Source of the DNA: Patescibacteria group bacterium
GTDB taxonomy: Bacteria; Patescibacteriota; Patescibacteriia; 2-12-FULL-60-25
Direction of reading: 5' to 3'
Length of the DNA: 16,605 nucleotides
Assembly (NCBI GenBank): GCA_018817245.1
Contig: JAHIUG010000098.1
Location: 1 to 16,605, forward strand
Below the pieces are notes generated by a model that saw only the letters and a list, made by a program, of their open reading frames with translations, was not told where the DNA came from and did no database searches. Shown one piece after another: positions 1 through 5,186 of this stretch (the stretch's first letter is position 1; every line of letters starts with the position of its first letter). The position numbers and the translations under genes were made by a program.

Positions 1-1
1 G

Positions 2-244
2 ATCCCGCAAAATGCCGTAGACGTGACAGCAGCGGTTTTAAAGAAACCCGTCCCTGGAGCAAGCTTGCCGAATTCATTGGAACGCGCGCCAGCCGGATCA
101 GGGACAGCCGGAACTCCTGCCTTACCATCAGGCGCTGATCAGTCAATTATCTTTAATACAACGGATCGTGAATATATTGATGTTGAAAATATTGACCTAT
201 GGCATAAATACATGGAAGATTTGAAGAAGAAGAAAGATAATTAA
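2..244 (+). CDS. C-terminal end of an unidentified protein (5' truncated by window edge)
   Basis: The frame is open from the first bases of the window, with no stop before the GTG at 23, so the gene most likely begins upstream. About 80 residues are visible. The first half is rich in Pro, Ala, Gly and Ser and looks disordered. The end is charged and finishes in a Lys-rich tail (DLKKKKDN). No domain is recognisable. It lies 136 bp before ftsI on the same strand. In division/cell-wall clusters this place is often held by rsmH or a small FtsL-like protein, but nothing in the visible sequence identifies either one. That the frame is coding is likely; its function is unknown. Confidence 0.5.
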   Translation: MPQNAVDVTAAVLKKPVPGASLPNSLERAPAGSGTAGTPALPSGADQSIIFNTTDREYIDVENIDLWHKYMEDLKKKKDN

Positions 245-250
245 GTATCA

Positions 251-376
251 ATGACCAAGCACGAATGACTAATGACGAATTATGGTGGTCATTTTTATCT
301 AATCCCTACCTTCATTCGTCATTCGGATTTGGTCATTCGTCATTATCTACCCAGATCCCTTCCTTCATTCGTCATT
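251..376. repeat. Intergenic ATTCGTCATT repeat cluster
   Basis: The gap before ftsI holds three direct copies of ATTCGTCATT (314-323, 335-344, 367-376) and one inverted copy AATGACGAAT (271-280), plus ATGACC (251-256) facing GGTCAT (286-291). The array can fold back on itself. No convincing promoter or Shine-Dalgarno sequence is visible before the ftsI ATG. Confidence 0.7.
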
Positions 377-380
377 AACC

Positions 381-2216
381 ATGTCACGTATTCCCCGTTA
401 TTCACCGTCCAGACCAAGAGAACTGCCGAAAACCAGGTGGCTTTTTTTGGGCGTGATAATGGTTTTATTGGGATTAGCTCTTGCATTTAAGTTGGGACAG
501 TTGCAGATAACGGATCGTGAATTATATAAGGTTTTGGCTTCTGATCAGCATGATTTGCAAGCACAGCTTTTGCCAACGCGCGGCCGGATTTTGGTTCGTG
601 ATAAATCGGATGATCGTCTTTATCCACTGGCAACAAATCATGAAGTGTGGACTGTTTATGCGGTGCCGAGAAGCTTGGAGGATCCAATCGCCGCAGCACA
701 TGTGCTGGCTGAAATAGTGAATATTCCGGATGTGGATTTGGTTACACGTTTCAATAAGCCGGATGATCCTTATGAGGTTGTGATAAAGAATGCGTCAAAA
801 GAATTGGTTGAAGAAATTCAAGCCAAGGAAATTAAGGGCATTGGTTACGTTCGCACGAGCGCCCGATTATATCCGGAACAAGGAGTGAGCGGACAGTTGA
901 TCGGATTTGTTGGTTCCGATTCCGAGCAAACTCAGGTTGGTAAATATGGGATTGAGGGGTCGTTTGATAGTTTATTGGCCGGCAGAGCGGGTTCTATTTT
1001 CGCTGAAAAAGACGCGAGCGGCCGTAGACTGGTAATGGCGGATAGTGAGATTACAGAGGCAACCGATGGCGCGGACATTGTATTAACTATTGATCGTACT
1101 ATCCAATATCAGGCATGTAGTTTGATTAAGGAGGCTGTTGGGAAGCACAGCGCGGATTCCGGCTCCATAATTATAATGGAGCCTAACACAGGGGCGATTA
1201 TGGCGATGTGTTCATTTCCTGATTTTGATCCGGCTGAATTCGGTAAAGCCGACAGTATCTCTGTATATAATAATCCGGTTACACTTGGAACATATGAGCC
1301 GGGATCAGTGTTTAAGCCATTTGTTATGGCAGCTGGCTTGGATACTCAAAAGATTAGTCCGAACACAACTTATACTGATGAGGGTTCAATAAAGTTTGGG
1401 CCTTACACTATCCGCAATTCAGACGGCAAAGCTTACGGTTTGCAGACAATGACTCAGGTTTTGGCAGCATCTTTAAATACCGGGACAATTTATGTACAGC
1501 GGTTGATCGGCAAGGAAACTTTTCTCAAATATGTAAAAGCATTCGGTTTTGGTGCGCTAACGGAAATAGAACTGACGCCGGAGAGTAAAGGCGATATTTC
1601 GTCTTTGTCGAAAAGCGGTGAGATTTACGCAGCAACAGGCTCTTACGGTCAAGGTTTGTCAGTAACGCCACTTCAAATCGTTGCGGCTTTTGGCGCGCTT
1701 GCAAACGGCGGCAAGTTGATGCGACCTTACGTAGTCGAAGAGATCATTCATGCTGATGGCACGCGAGAGCGCACAAAACCGCAAGAAGTCGGGCAGCCGA
1801 TTGACTCGCGCACTTCCCGCTTGATCTCCGGTATGTTGGTTGCAGTGGTAGAGGAAGGACACGGAAAGAGGGCGGGAGTACCGGGATATTGGGTTGGTGG
1901 AAAAACCGGAACCGCCCAAGTTGCAAAAAGTAACGGACCGGGTTATGAGACAGATGTCACAATCGGCTCTTTTGCCGGTTTTGCGCCGATTAGCGACCCT
2001 CGTTTCGTAATGCTTGTAAAGATTGATCATCCCAGAGATGTGCAGTGGGCTGAATCATCAGCAGCCCCGCTTTTTGGACAAATGGCCAAATTTCTGCTGA
2101 CATACATGCAAGTCCCACCAGAGAGAGAGGCGAATTACGTGGCACCGCCACCACCAGCGCCACCTGAATCAGAGCCGGCAGAGGATTTGAGTGAAGGAGG
2201 GGAAGCGGAGGAGTAA
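381..2216 (+). CDS. ftsI: Class B penicillin-binding protein, FtsI/PBP3-type peptidoglycan D,D-transpeptidase
   Basis: Cross-links septal peptidoglycan by acyl-enzyme transpeptidation outside the cytoplasmic membrane. The 611-aa protein has a short basic cytoplasmic tail, one membrane anchor (about residues 19-38), a PBP dimerisation region (about 60-220) and a transpeptidase domain. All three active-site motifs are present: SVFK with nucleophile Ser309 and Lys312, SLN at 364-366, and KTG at 508-510. The extreme C-terminus is an unusual Pro-rich then Glu-rich tail (about residues 583-611), absent from typical FtsI. The ATG start is chosen because the anchor follows at the normal distance; no SD is seen, as for several core genes here. 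It is followed by a MurF-type ligase, as in dcw clusters. The family is certain. FtsI rather than an elongation PBP2 is inferred from context. Confidence 0.93.
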   Translation: MSRIPRYSPSRPRELPKTRWLFLGVIMVLLGLALAFKLGQLQITDRELYKVLASDQHDLQAQLLPTRGRILVRDKSDDRLYPLATNHEVWTVYAVPRSLEDPIAAAHVLAEIVNIPDVDLVTRFNKPDDPYEVVIKNASKELVEEIQAKEIKGIGYVRTSARLYPEQGVSGQLIGFVGSDSEQTQVGKYGIEGSFDSLLAGRAGSIFAEKDASGRRLVMADSEITEATDGADIVLTIDRTIQYQACSLIKEAVGKHSADSGSIIIMEPNTGAIMAMCSFPDFDPAEFGKADSISVYNNPVTLGTYEPGSVFKPFVMAAGLDTQKISPNTTYTDEGSIKFGPYTIRNSDGKAYGLQTMTQVLAASLNTGTIYVQRLIGKETFLKYVKAFGFGALTEIELTPESKGDISSLSKSGEIYAATGSYGQGLSVTPLQIVAAFGALANGGKLMRPYVVEEIIHADGTRERTKPQEVGQPIDSRTSRLISGMLVAVVEEGHGKRAGVPGYWVGGKTGTAQVAKSNGPGYETDVTIGSFAGFAPISDPRFVMLVKIDHPRDVQWAESSAAPLFGQMAKFLLTYMQVPPEREANYVAPPPPAPPESEPAEDLSEGGEAEE

Positions 2217-2223
2217 ATCACTC

Positions 2224-2352
2224 TGTCATCCTGAACGGAGTGAACGAACGAAGCGAGAGAACGTAGCTGAAGGATCTAGCCGCTCAGAATTACAAGGCCA
2301 GATCCTTCGACTGCGCTACGCCCTTCGGGACTCCGCTCCGCTCAGGATGACA
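2224..2352. repeat. Intergenic palindromic repeat, TGTCATCCTGA subfamily (copy 1)
   Basis: Perfect 11-bp terminal inverted repeats TGTCATCCTGA (2224-2234) and TCAGGATGACA (2342-2352) enclose a second pair, GAAGGATCT (2269-2277) and AGATCCTTC (2300-2308). The element begins 7 bp after the ftsI stop and fills most of the gap to murF. It can form a long hairpin. The short open frame across it is a by-product of the repeat. Confidence 0.85.
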
Positions 2353-2403
2353 AAAGAGATTCGTATATTTCGTGTAAGATTCGTAATTTCGTAGACAAGT
2401 TAT

Positions 2404-3699
2404 ATGAAAAAGTTTTTGCAAAAATATCTGGGCGCTTGCGCTCGACGAGCGATTTTAAGAGAAAAAACCCGTGTTATTGCTGTAGCCGGATCAGTTGGTA
2501 AAACATCTACAAAACACGCAATTGGTATTGCCTTAGGAGCGTATGAGACAGGATCCAGAGTACGAGTTTCATCCAAAAATTATAATAACGAATGGGGAGT
2601 GCCGCTTACAGTTTTTAATCGGGATGCGCCGGGCAGGAACATTTTTTCGTGGATTGGATTACTACTCAGGGCGACTCTAACGGGTTTAGGATTAGGGAAT
2701 ATAGGCGCTCGGACATTAGTATTGGAATACGCAACAGATCACCCCGGAGATTTGGCATATCTTATTTCTATCGCGCAGCCGGAAATTGCTGTGATGACTG
2801 CTATCGGTCCGGAACACACGGAGTTTTTTGAAACAGTTAGAGCTGTGGCAGAAGAGGAGCTGACTATCATTAAAAGTCTGGATAAGGACGGAGTGGCAAT
2901 TCTCAATGGTGATGATTCCGAAGTCATGGAAGGAAGGGAAATGACCGAGGCTACTGTTGTTGCATTCGGCGAGTGTGATTCTTGTGATATTAGATTAGAG
3001 TCATGCGATTTGGTTTATAACGAACAGGATCCGGGTGCATCCGGACTTGATGTAAAGATTGCGGCAGTGGAAAAGCCCGTGCACGCGCATTTAAGGGGTG
3101 TGTTTGGAACTCCGCACGCGCTCGCCGTTACTGCAGCTTTGGCAGTGGTTTATGCGTTGGATGAGGATTTTTATGAGGCTGCAGATCGATTGGAAAAGGA
3201 GTATCACGGCATGCCTGGTCGCACACGTATCTTGTCTGGCATTAAGCACACAGTTCTTTTAGATGATAGTTACAATTCCTCTCCTTTGGCTGCACATTCT
3301 GCGATTCGCGATCTCATATCTTTTCCAATTACAGAAGGTAGAAAGAGGATTGCTGCCATGGGTGACATGTTGGAGTTGGGGAATTTAGCAGAGCAAGCGC
3401 ATGAAGATTTGGGGCGTAAAATTGCTGAAGCCGGTATTGACATTTTGGTTGTTTGTGGTACACTCGCGCACATTGTTGCAGATGCAGCTAAAGAGGCTGG
3501 CATGAGTGAAGAGAACATTTTTGTTTTTGATAAAAGTACGGAGGCAGGTTTATTCATTCAAGATCGGATGAAATCTGGAGATGTAATTCTCATCAAAGGT
3601 TCACAAGGCTCGCGCATGGAAAAGATTACAAAGGAGCTCATGGCAGAGCCACTCCGAGCTACAGAACTTCTTGTGCGACAGGAAGCTAAATGGAAATAA
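2404..3699 (+). CDS. murF: MurF-type Mur ligase (UDP-MurNAc-tripeptide:D-Ala-D-Ala ligase) lacking the N-terminal domain
   Basis: MurF adds D-Ala-D-Ala to UDP-MurNAc-tripeptide in the cytoplasm, using ATP. MurF signatures are present in order: P-loop GSVGKTS (29-35), NYNNEWGVP (59-67), DHPGDLAYL (112-120), the IGPEH magnesium-site segment (134-138), DDSYNSSP in the C-terminal domain, MGDMLELG and KGSQGSRME. Two oddities stand out. The P-loop is only 29 residues from the start, whereas MurF normally has an 80-100 residue UDP-substrate domain before it. The position of the carbamylated lysine (AKGE in E. coli) reads Glu152 in a hand alignment. The start is firm because an in-frame TAG lies at 2392-2394; there is no SD. 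The tRNA-Glu gene starts 3 bp after the stop. A divergent paralogue with a different substrate is the main alternative. Confidence 0.85.
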   Translation: MKKFLQKYLGACARRAILREKTRVIAVAGSVGKTSTKHAIGIALGAYETGSRVRVSSKNYNNEWGVPLTVFNRDAPGRNIFSWIGLLLRATLTGLGLGNIGARTLVLEYATDHPGDLAYLISIAQPEIAVMTAIGPEHTEFFETVRAVAEEELTIIKSLDKDGVAILNGDDSEVMEGREMTEATVVAFGECDSCDIRLESCDLVYNEQDPGASGLDVKIAAVEKPVHAHLRGVFGTPHALAVTAALAVVYALDEDFYEAADRLEKEYHGMPGRTRILSGIKHTVLLDDSYNSSPLAAHSAIRDLISFPITEGRKRIAAMGDMLELGNLAEQAHEDLGRKIAEAGIDILVVCGTLAHIVADAAKEAGMSEENIFVFDKSTEAGLFIQDRMKSGDVILIKGSQGSRMEKITKELMAEPLRATELLVRQEAKWK

Positions 3700-3702
3700 T
3701 AT

Positions 3703-3777
3703 GGCGCCTTCGTCTAATGGTTAGGACGTCAGGTTCTCATCCTGAAAACAGGGGTTCGATTCCCCTAGGCGCTACCA
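3703..3777 (+). tRNA. tRNA-Glu (anticodon CTC), CCA encoded
   Basis: A full cloverleaf can be drawn. The acceptor stem GGCGCCT pairs with AGGCGCT (closing G-U), the D-arm includes TTCGTCTAATGG, the anticodon stem TCAGG/CCTGA encloses loop TTCTCAT giving anticodon CTC, and the T-arm is GGGG-TTCGATT-CCCC. The discriminator A and a genomic CCA follow. The D-arm closely matches bacterial tRNA-Glu. It starts 3 bp after the murF stop with no room for its own promoter core between them, so co-transcription with murF is likely. Confidence 0.96.
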
Positions 3778-3784
3778 ATGCAAT

Positions 3785-3806
3785 AACCACCGAAAGGTGG
3801 TTTTTG
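3785..3806 (+). terminator. Rho-independent terminator after tRNA-Glu
   Basis: AACCACC (3785-3791), a GAAA tetraloop and GGTGGTT (3796-3802) form a 7-bp stem running into TTTTT. It lies 7 bp after the tRNA CCA and ends the ftsI-murF-tRNA transcript. The T-run is also the start of the 33-bp direct repeat described separately. Confidence 0.9.
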
Positions 3807-3831
3807 TGTTGGTAGATCGGGAATCGAACAG
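3799..3831 (+). repeat. Direct repeat, left copy (bounds the small-gene cassette)
   Basis: 33 bp matching 4341-4373 with one difference (G3812 against A4354). It begins in the T-run of the tRNA-Glu terminator and ends in GGGAATCGAACAG. The reverse complement contains GTTCGATTCCC, which is identical to part of the T-arm of the adjacent tRNA-Glu. Confidence 0.9.
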
Positions 3832-3833
3832 GA

Positions 3834-3880
3834 GGAAAAATAAAGAGGCCGCACAGCTCAAGTTGTGAGCGGTGCGGCCT
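3834..3880 (-). terminator. Strong Rho-independent terminator of the small cassette gene (minus strand)
   Basis: AGGCCGCAC (3846-3854) pairs with GTGCGGCCT (3872-3880), and after one mismatch GCTCA (3856-3860) pairs with TGAGC (3866-3870) around a 5-nt loop. Read on the minus strand it is followed by a U-rich tract (the A-rich bases 3834-3844). It closes the transcript of the 70-aa gene at 4022-4234. Confidence 0.9.
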
Positions 3881-3890
3881 TGGCGCGGCG

Positions 3891-3987
3891 ACGATGTGGG
3901 GAGAGGTTCTTGTTCTGCCCTTTTCCGACTTACGTCGGGAGTTGCAATTACCCTTTTAGGAACCCGTTGGGTTCACCCTAACATCGT
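3891..3987 (-). other. Candidate structured 3' RNA region between small gene and its terminator
   Basis: ACGATGT (3891-3897) and ACATCGT (3981-3987) are perfectly complementary and would close a domain of about 97 nt. Inside it lie a hairpin GAACCC-GTT-GGGTTC (3960-3974 region) and a second one, CCGAC-TTAC-GTCGG (about 3926-3939). It sits in the 3' untranslated part of the minus-strand transcript. No known RNA family is recognised and there is no open frame of note. Confidence 0.4.
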
Positions 3988-4021
3988 TTTGCGCTAGTGG
4001 GTTTCAGTCAGCGTCAGCTTC

Positions 4022-4234
4022 CTAAGGCTCGTCGTTCTTCTTGTTGAAGAGTTTGTCGACAAGCTCTTGCACCAGCTCTTCCGCGAATTCCATGACCTCC
4101 CCGAATGGGGCGTCGATGGCCTTGGCAATGTTCCCAAGTTCCCGACGAAAATCCGGACCCAGGCGCATGCCTTTGCGATGGAGCTGATGCTTGAGAAAGA
4201 GGACGGCGATTTCACCCTTGCGTACATTGTCCAT
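4022..4234 (-). CDS. Small uncharacterised 70-aa protein in a direct-repeat-bounded cassette
   Basis: A 70-residue soluble, charged, mostly helical protein. Leu and basic residues dominate the first half (IAVLFLKHQLHRKGMRLG) and an acidic amphipathic helix the second (FGEVMEFAEELVQELVDKLF). The start is well supported: GGAGGTG lies 6 nt before the ATG, and a consensus promoter lies 77 bp further upstream. The open frame continues upstream to 4438 but that extension runs through the promoter, so it is rejected. The gene is monocistronic with its own terminator, visibly more GC-rich than neighbouring genes, and enclosed by 33-bp direct repeats, so it looks acquired. The family is not recognised. 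A helical DNA-binding or partner-binding protein is only a guess. Confidence 0.8.
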   Translation of the reverse strand: MDNVRKGEIAVLFLKHQLHRKGMRLGPDFRRELGNIAKAIDAPFGEVMEFAEELVQELVDKLFNKKNDEP

Positions 4235-4240
4235 GATGGA

Positions 4241-4247
4241 CACCTCC
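4241..4247 (-). promoter_or_regulatory. Ribosome binding site GGAGGTG of the 70-aa gene
   Basis: Reads GGAGGTG on the minus strand, 6 nt from the ATG at 4234. It decides the start in favour of the 70-aa form over the 138-aa open frame. Most core genes in the window lack such a site. Confidence 0.85.
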
Positions 4248-4310
4248 GTAACGAACGTACCACGAGACCCTCGCGGCGGGGGACACCGACTTCTGTCAAT
4301 GACGGAGTCA

Positions 4311-4339
4311 TATATAACACAAAAACAGCTTCCTGTCAA
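4311..4339 (-). promoter_or_regulatory. Consensus sigma70-type promoter of the 70-aa gene
   Basis: On the minus strand TTGACA (4334-4339) is separated by exactly 17 bp from TATATA (4311-4316). This predicts a start near 4303 and a leader of about 70 nt. An 11-bp perfect inverted repeat (AACACAAAAAC 4316-4326, GTTTTTGTGTT 4342-4352) spans the spacer and the -35 side, so it could serve as an operator or cruciform. Confidence 0.85.
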
Positions 4340-4352
4340 CGGTTTTTGTGTT
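4316..4352. repeat. 11-bp inverted repeat across the cassette promoter and right direct repeat
   Basis: AACACAAAAAC (4316-4326) and GTTTTTGTGTT (4342-4352) are perfect complements around a 15-nt loop that holds the -35 box. The right arm is part of the direct-repeat copy at 4341-4373, while the left arm belongs to the insert. Confidence 0.8.
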
Positions 4353-4373
4353 GATAGATCGGGAATCGAACAG
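4341..4373 (+). repeat. Direct repeat, right copy
   Basis: 32 of 33 bases match 3799-3831. Immediately beyond it, GAACAG (4368-4373) and CTGTTC (4379-4384) form a small inverted repeat that the left copy lacks. Confidence 0.9.
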
Positions 4374-4423
4374 ACATGCTGTTCAGTGATCGAATATAGA
4401 ATAGATAAAAAAATTAAACTATT

Positions 4424-4452
4424 TTGATGCGGTCGCACTTAAATAGTATAAT
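4424..4452 (+). promoter_or_regulatory. Promoter with palindromic operator, drives the Cas2-fold regulator
   Basis: TTGATG (4424-4429), a 17-bp spacer and a perfect TATAAT (4447-4452). The predicted start is near 4459, only a few bases before the ATG at 4463, so the mRNA would be almost leaderless. The near-palindrome ATGCGGTCGCAC (4427-4438) overlaps the -35 and spacer, a good place for autorepression. Confidence 0.75.
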
Positions 4453-4462
4453 TTGTGCATCT

Positions 4463-5038
4463 ATGTCTAGACGTAAGTTTGATATAAGTAGTGAAAAAGT
4501 ACAGTTAGTACTCAATCTCCTGAAGTTAACAGGTGGCATTGCCTTTGTTCTTCTATTCCCTAATGCAGTGCAGCTCCTAGCTCCGAAACGACGAAAATTT
4601 TACTCAGATAAAGATTTTCGAAAAACCGCCTATTATTTAAAACGTCGTGGCGATATTTGTTTCGTAGACAAGAAAGGTAAAAAATATGTTGAATTAACCA
4701 AACAGGGTCTAGAAAGGTTAAGAAATATTGATGATTTTCAAATTAAGAGACTAAATCACAATCCAGATTCATGGGATGGCAAGTGGAGAATTGTTATTTT
4801 TGATATTCCTGAAAATGAACGATCACTACGAAATGCATTTAGAAGGAAATTAAGAGAGTTAGATTTCAGACATCTGCAAGGAAGCGTTTGGATTTGTCCG
4901 TATGAAGTCAGAGGCGATATTCGTGAATTACGTAAAGCCGGAGGATTTGAGGAGATATACATTCAGTGTATTTTGGCCGAAGAATTTGATGAGGAAAAGG
5001 AATACAGAAATAAATTTAAACTTAAGTCAAAGAAATAA
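4463..5038 (+). CDS. PaaX-like regulator: winged helix plus Cas2-like ferredoxin-fold domain
   Basis: A 191-aa protein. Residues about 45-90 look like a winged helix (DKDFRKTAYYLKRRG, then a KKGKKYVELT wing and QGLERL). Residues 106-175 resemble the Cas2/PaaX C-terminal fold: KWRIVIFDIPE with the Asp at 114, SLRNAFRRKLRELDF, then the QGSVWICPYE strand and a final strand near EEIYIQCILAEEF. Such proteins occur in CPR genomes away from CRISPR loci and are often mis-annotated as Cas2; there is no array or other cas gene here. A role as a DNA-binding repressor is inferred from the winged helix and from palindromes in its own promoter and just downstream. The start at 4463 is preferred to the ATG at 4424, which lies inside the -35 box. 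The gene is AT-rich relative to the adjacent cassette. Confidence 0.8.
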   Translation: MSRRKFDISSEKVQLVLNLLKLTGGIAFVLLFPNAVQLLAPKRRKFYSDKDFRKTAYYLKRRGDICFVDKKGKKYVELTKQGLERLRNIDDFQIKRLNHNPDSWDGKWRIVIFDIPENERSLRNAFRRKLRELDFRHLQGSVWICPYEVRGDIRELRKAGGFEEIYIQCILAEEFDEEKEYRNKFKLKSKK

Positions 5039-5052
5039 ATTAGATTATTTCT

Positions 5053-5078
5053 ATGCGGCCGCATCAAAATAGTATAAT
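5053..5078 (+). promoter_or_regulatory. Second copy of the palindrome-TATAAT promoter element
   Basis: The perfect palindrome ATGCGGCCGCAT (5053-5064) is followed after 8 bp by AGTATAATTT, the same geometry as the element before the regulator (ATGCGGTCGCAC, 8 bp, AGTATAATTT). The -35 region is weak. It points to a short transcript that would end at the terminator at 5130-5157. Confidence 0.65.
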
Positions 5079-5100
5079 TTATATTTAAAGGATTATATTA

Positions 5101-5160
5101 ATGAAATGGTTTCATTTTTGCGCGATTAAAAAAGACCTCCGGAGACGGGGGTCTTTTTGA
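5101..5160 (+). CDS. Possible 19-aa leader-type peptide, or untranslated small RNA
   Basis: Downstream of the second operator-promoter element, an ATG at 5101 opens a 19-codon frame ending in TGA at 5158-5160. A weak purine run (AAAGGA) lies 9 nt upstream. The frame runs straight through the terminator hairpin, and its start is itself a small hairpin (ATGAAA-TGG-TTTCAT). Either a tiny peptide or a non-coding RNA of about 70 nt is possible. Evidence for translation is weak. Confidence 0.2.
   Translation: MKWFHFCAIKKDLRRRGSF
5130..5157. terminator. Bidirectional Rho-independent terminator
   Basis: AAAAGACCTCC (5130-5140) pairs with GGGGGTCTTTT (5147-5157), 11 bp with one G-T pair and a 6-nt loop. 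T-runs follow on both strands. It ends the minus-strand gene at 5187-5660 and any plus-strand transcript from the regulator or from the 5053-5078 element. Confidence 0.9.
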
Positions 5161-5186
5161 GTAGAAGTACGAAATTCGGACAAGCT

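Noticed and set aside
2191..2394. 67-aa open frame between ftsI and murF
   Set aside because: It is made almost wholly of the palindromic repeat and overlaps the end of ftsI.
3806..3835. A second, minus-strand tRNA gene inside the direct repeat
   Set aside because: Only a T-loop-like GTTCGATTCCC and an ACCA-like end are present; the T-stem does not pair and the acceptor strand is too short.
4067..4354. Plus-strand open frames across the cassette
   Set aside because: They lie opposite the 70-aa gene and its leader, and lack an RBS or promoter in that direction.
4235..4438. N-terminal extension of the 70-aa gene to a 138-aa protein
   Set aside because: The extension covers the consensus promoter and the direct repeat, while the inner ATG has a strong SD.
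4463..5038. Cas2 endonuclease of a CRISPR system
   Set aside because: The Cas2-like fold is fused to a winged helix and there is no cas1, other cas gene or array in the window; a PaaX-like regulator fits better.
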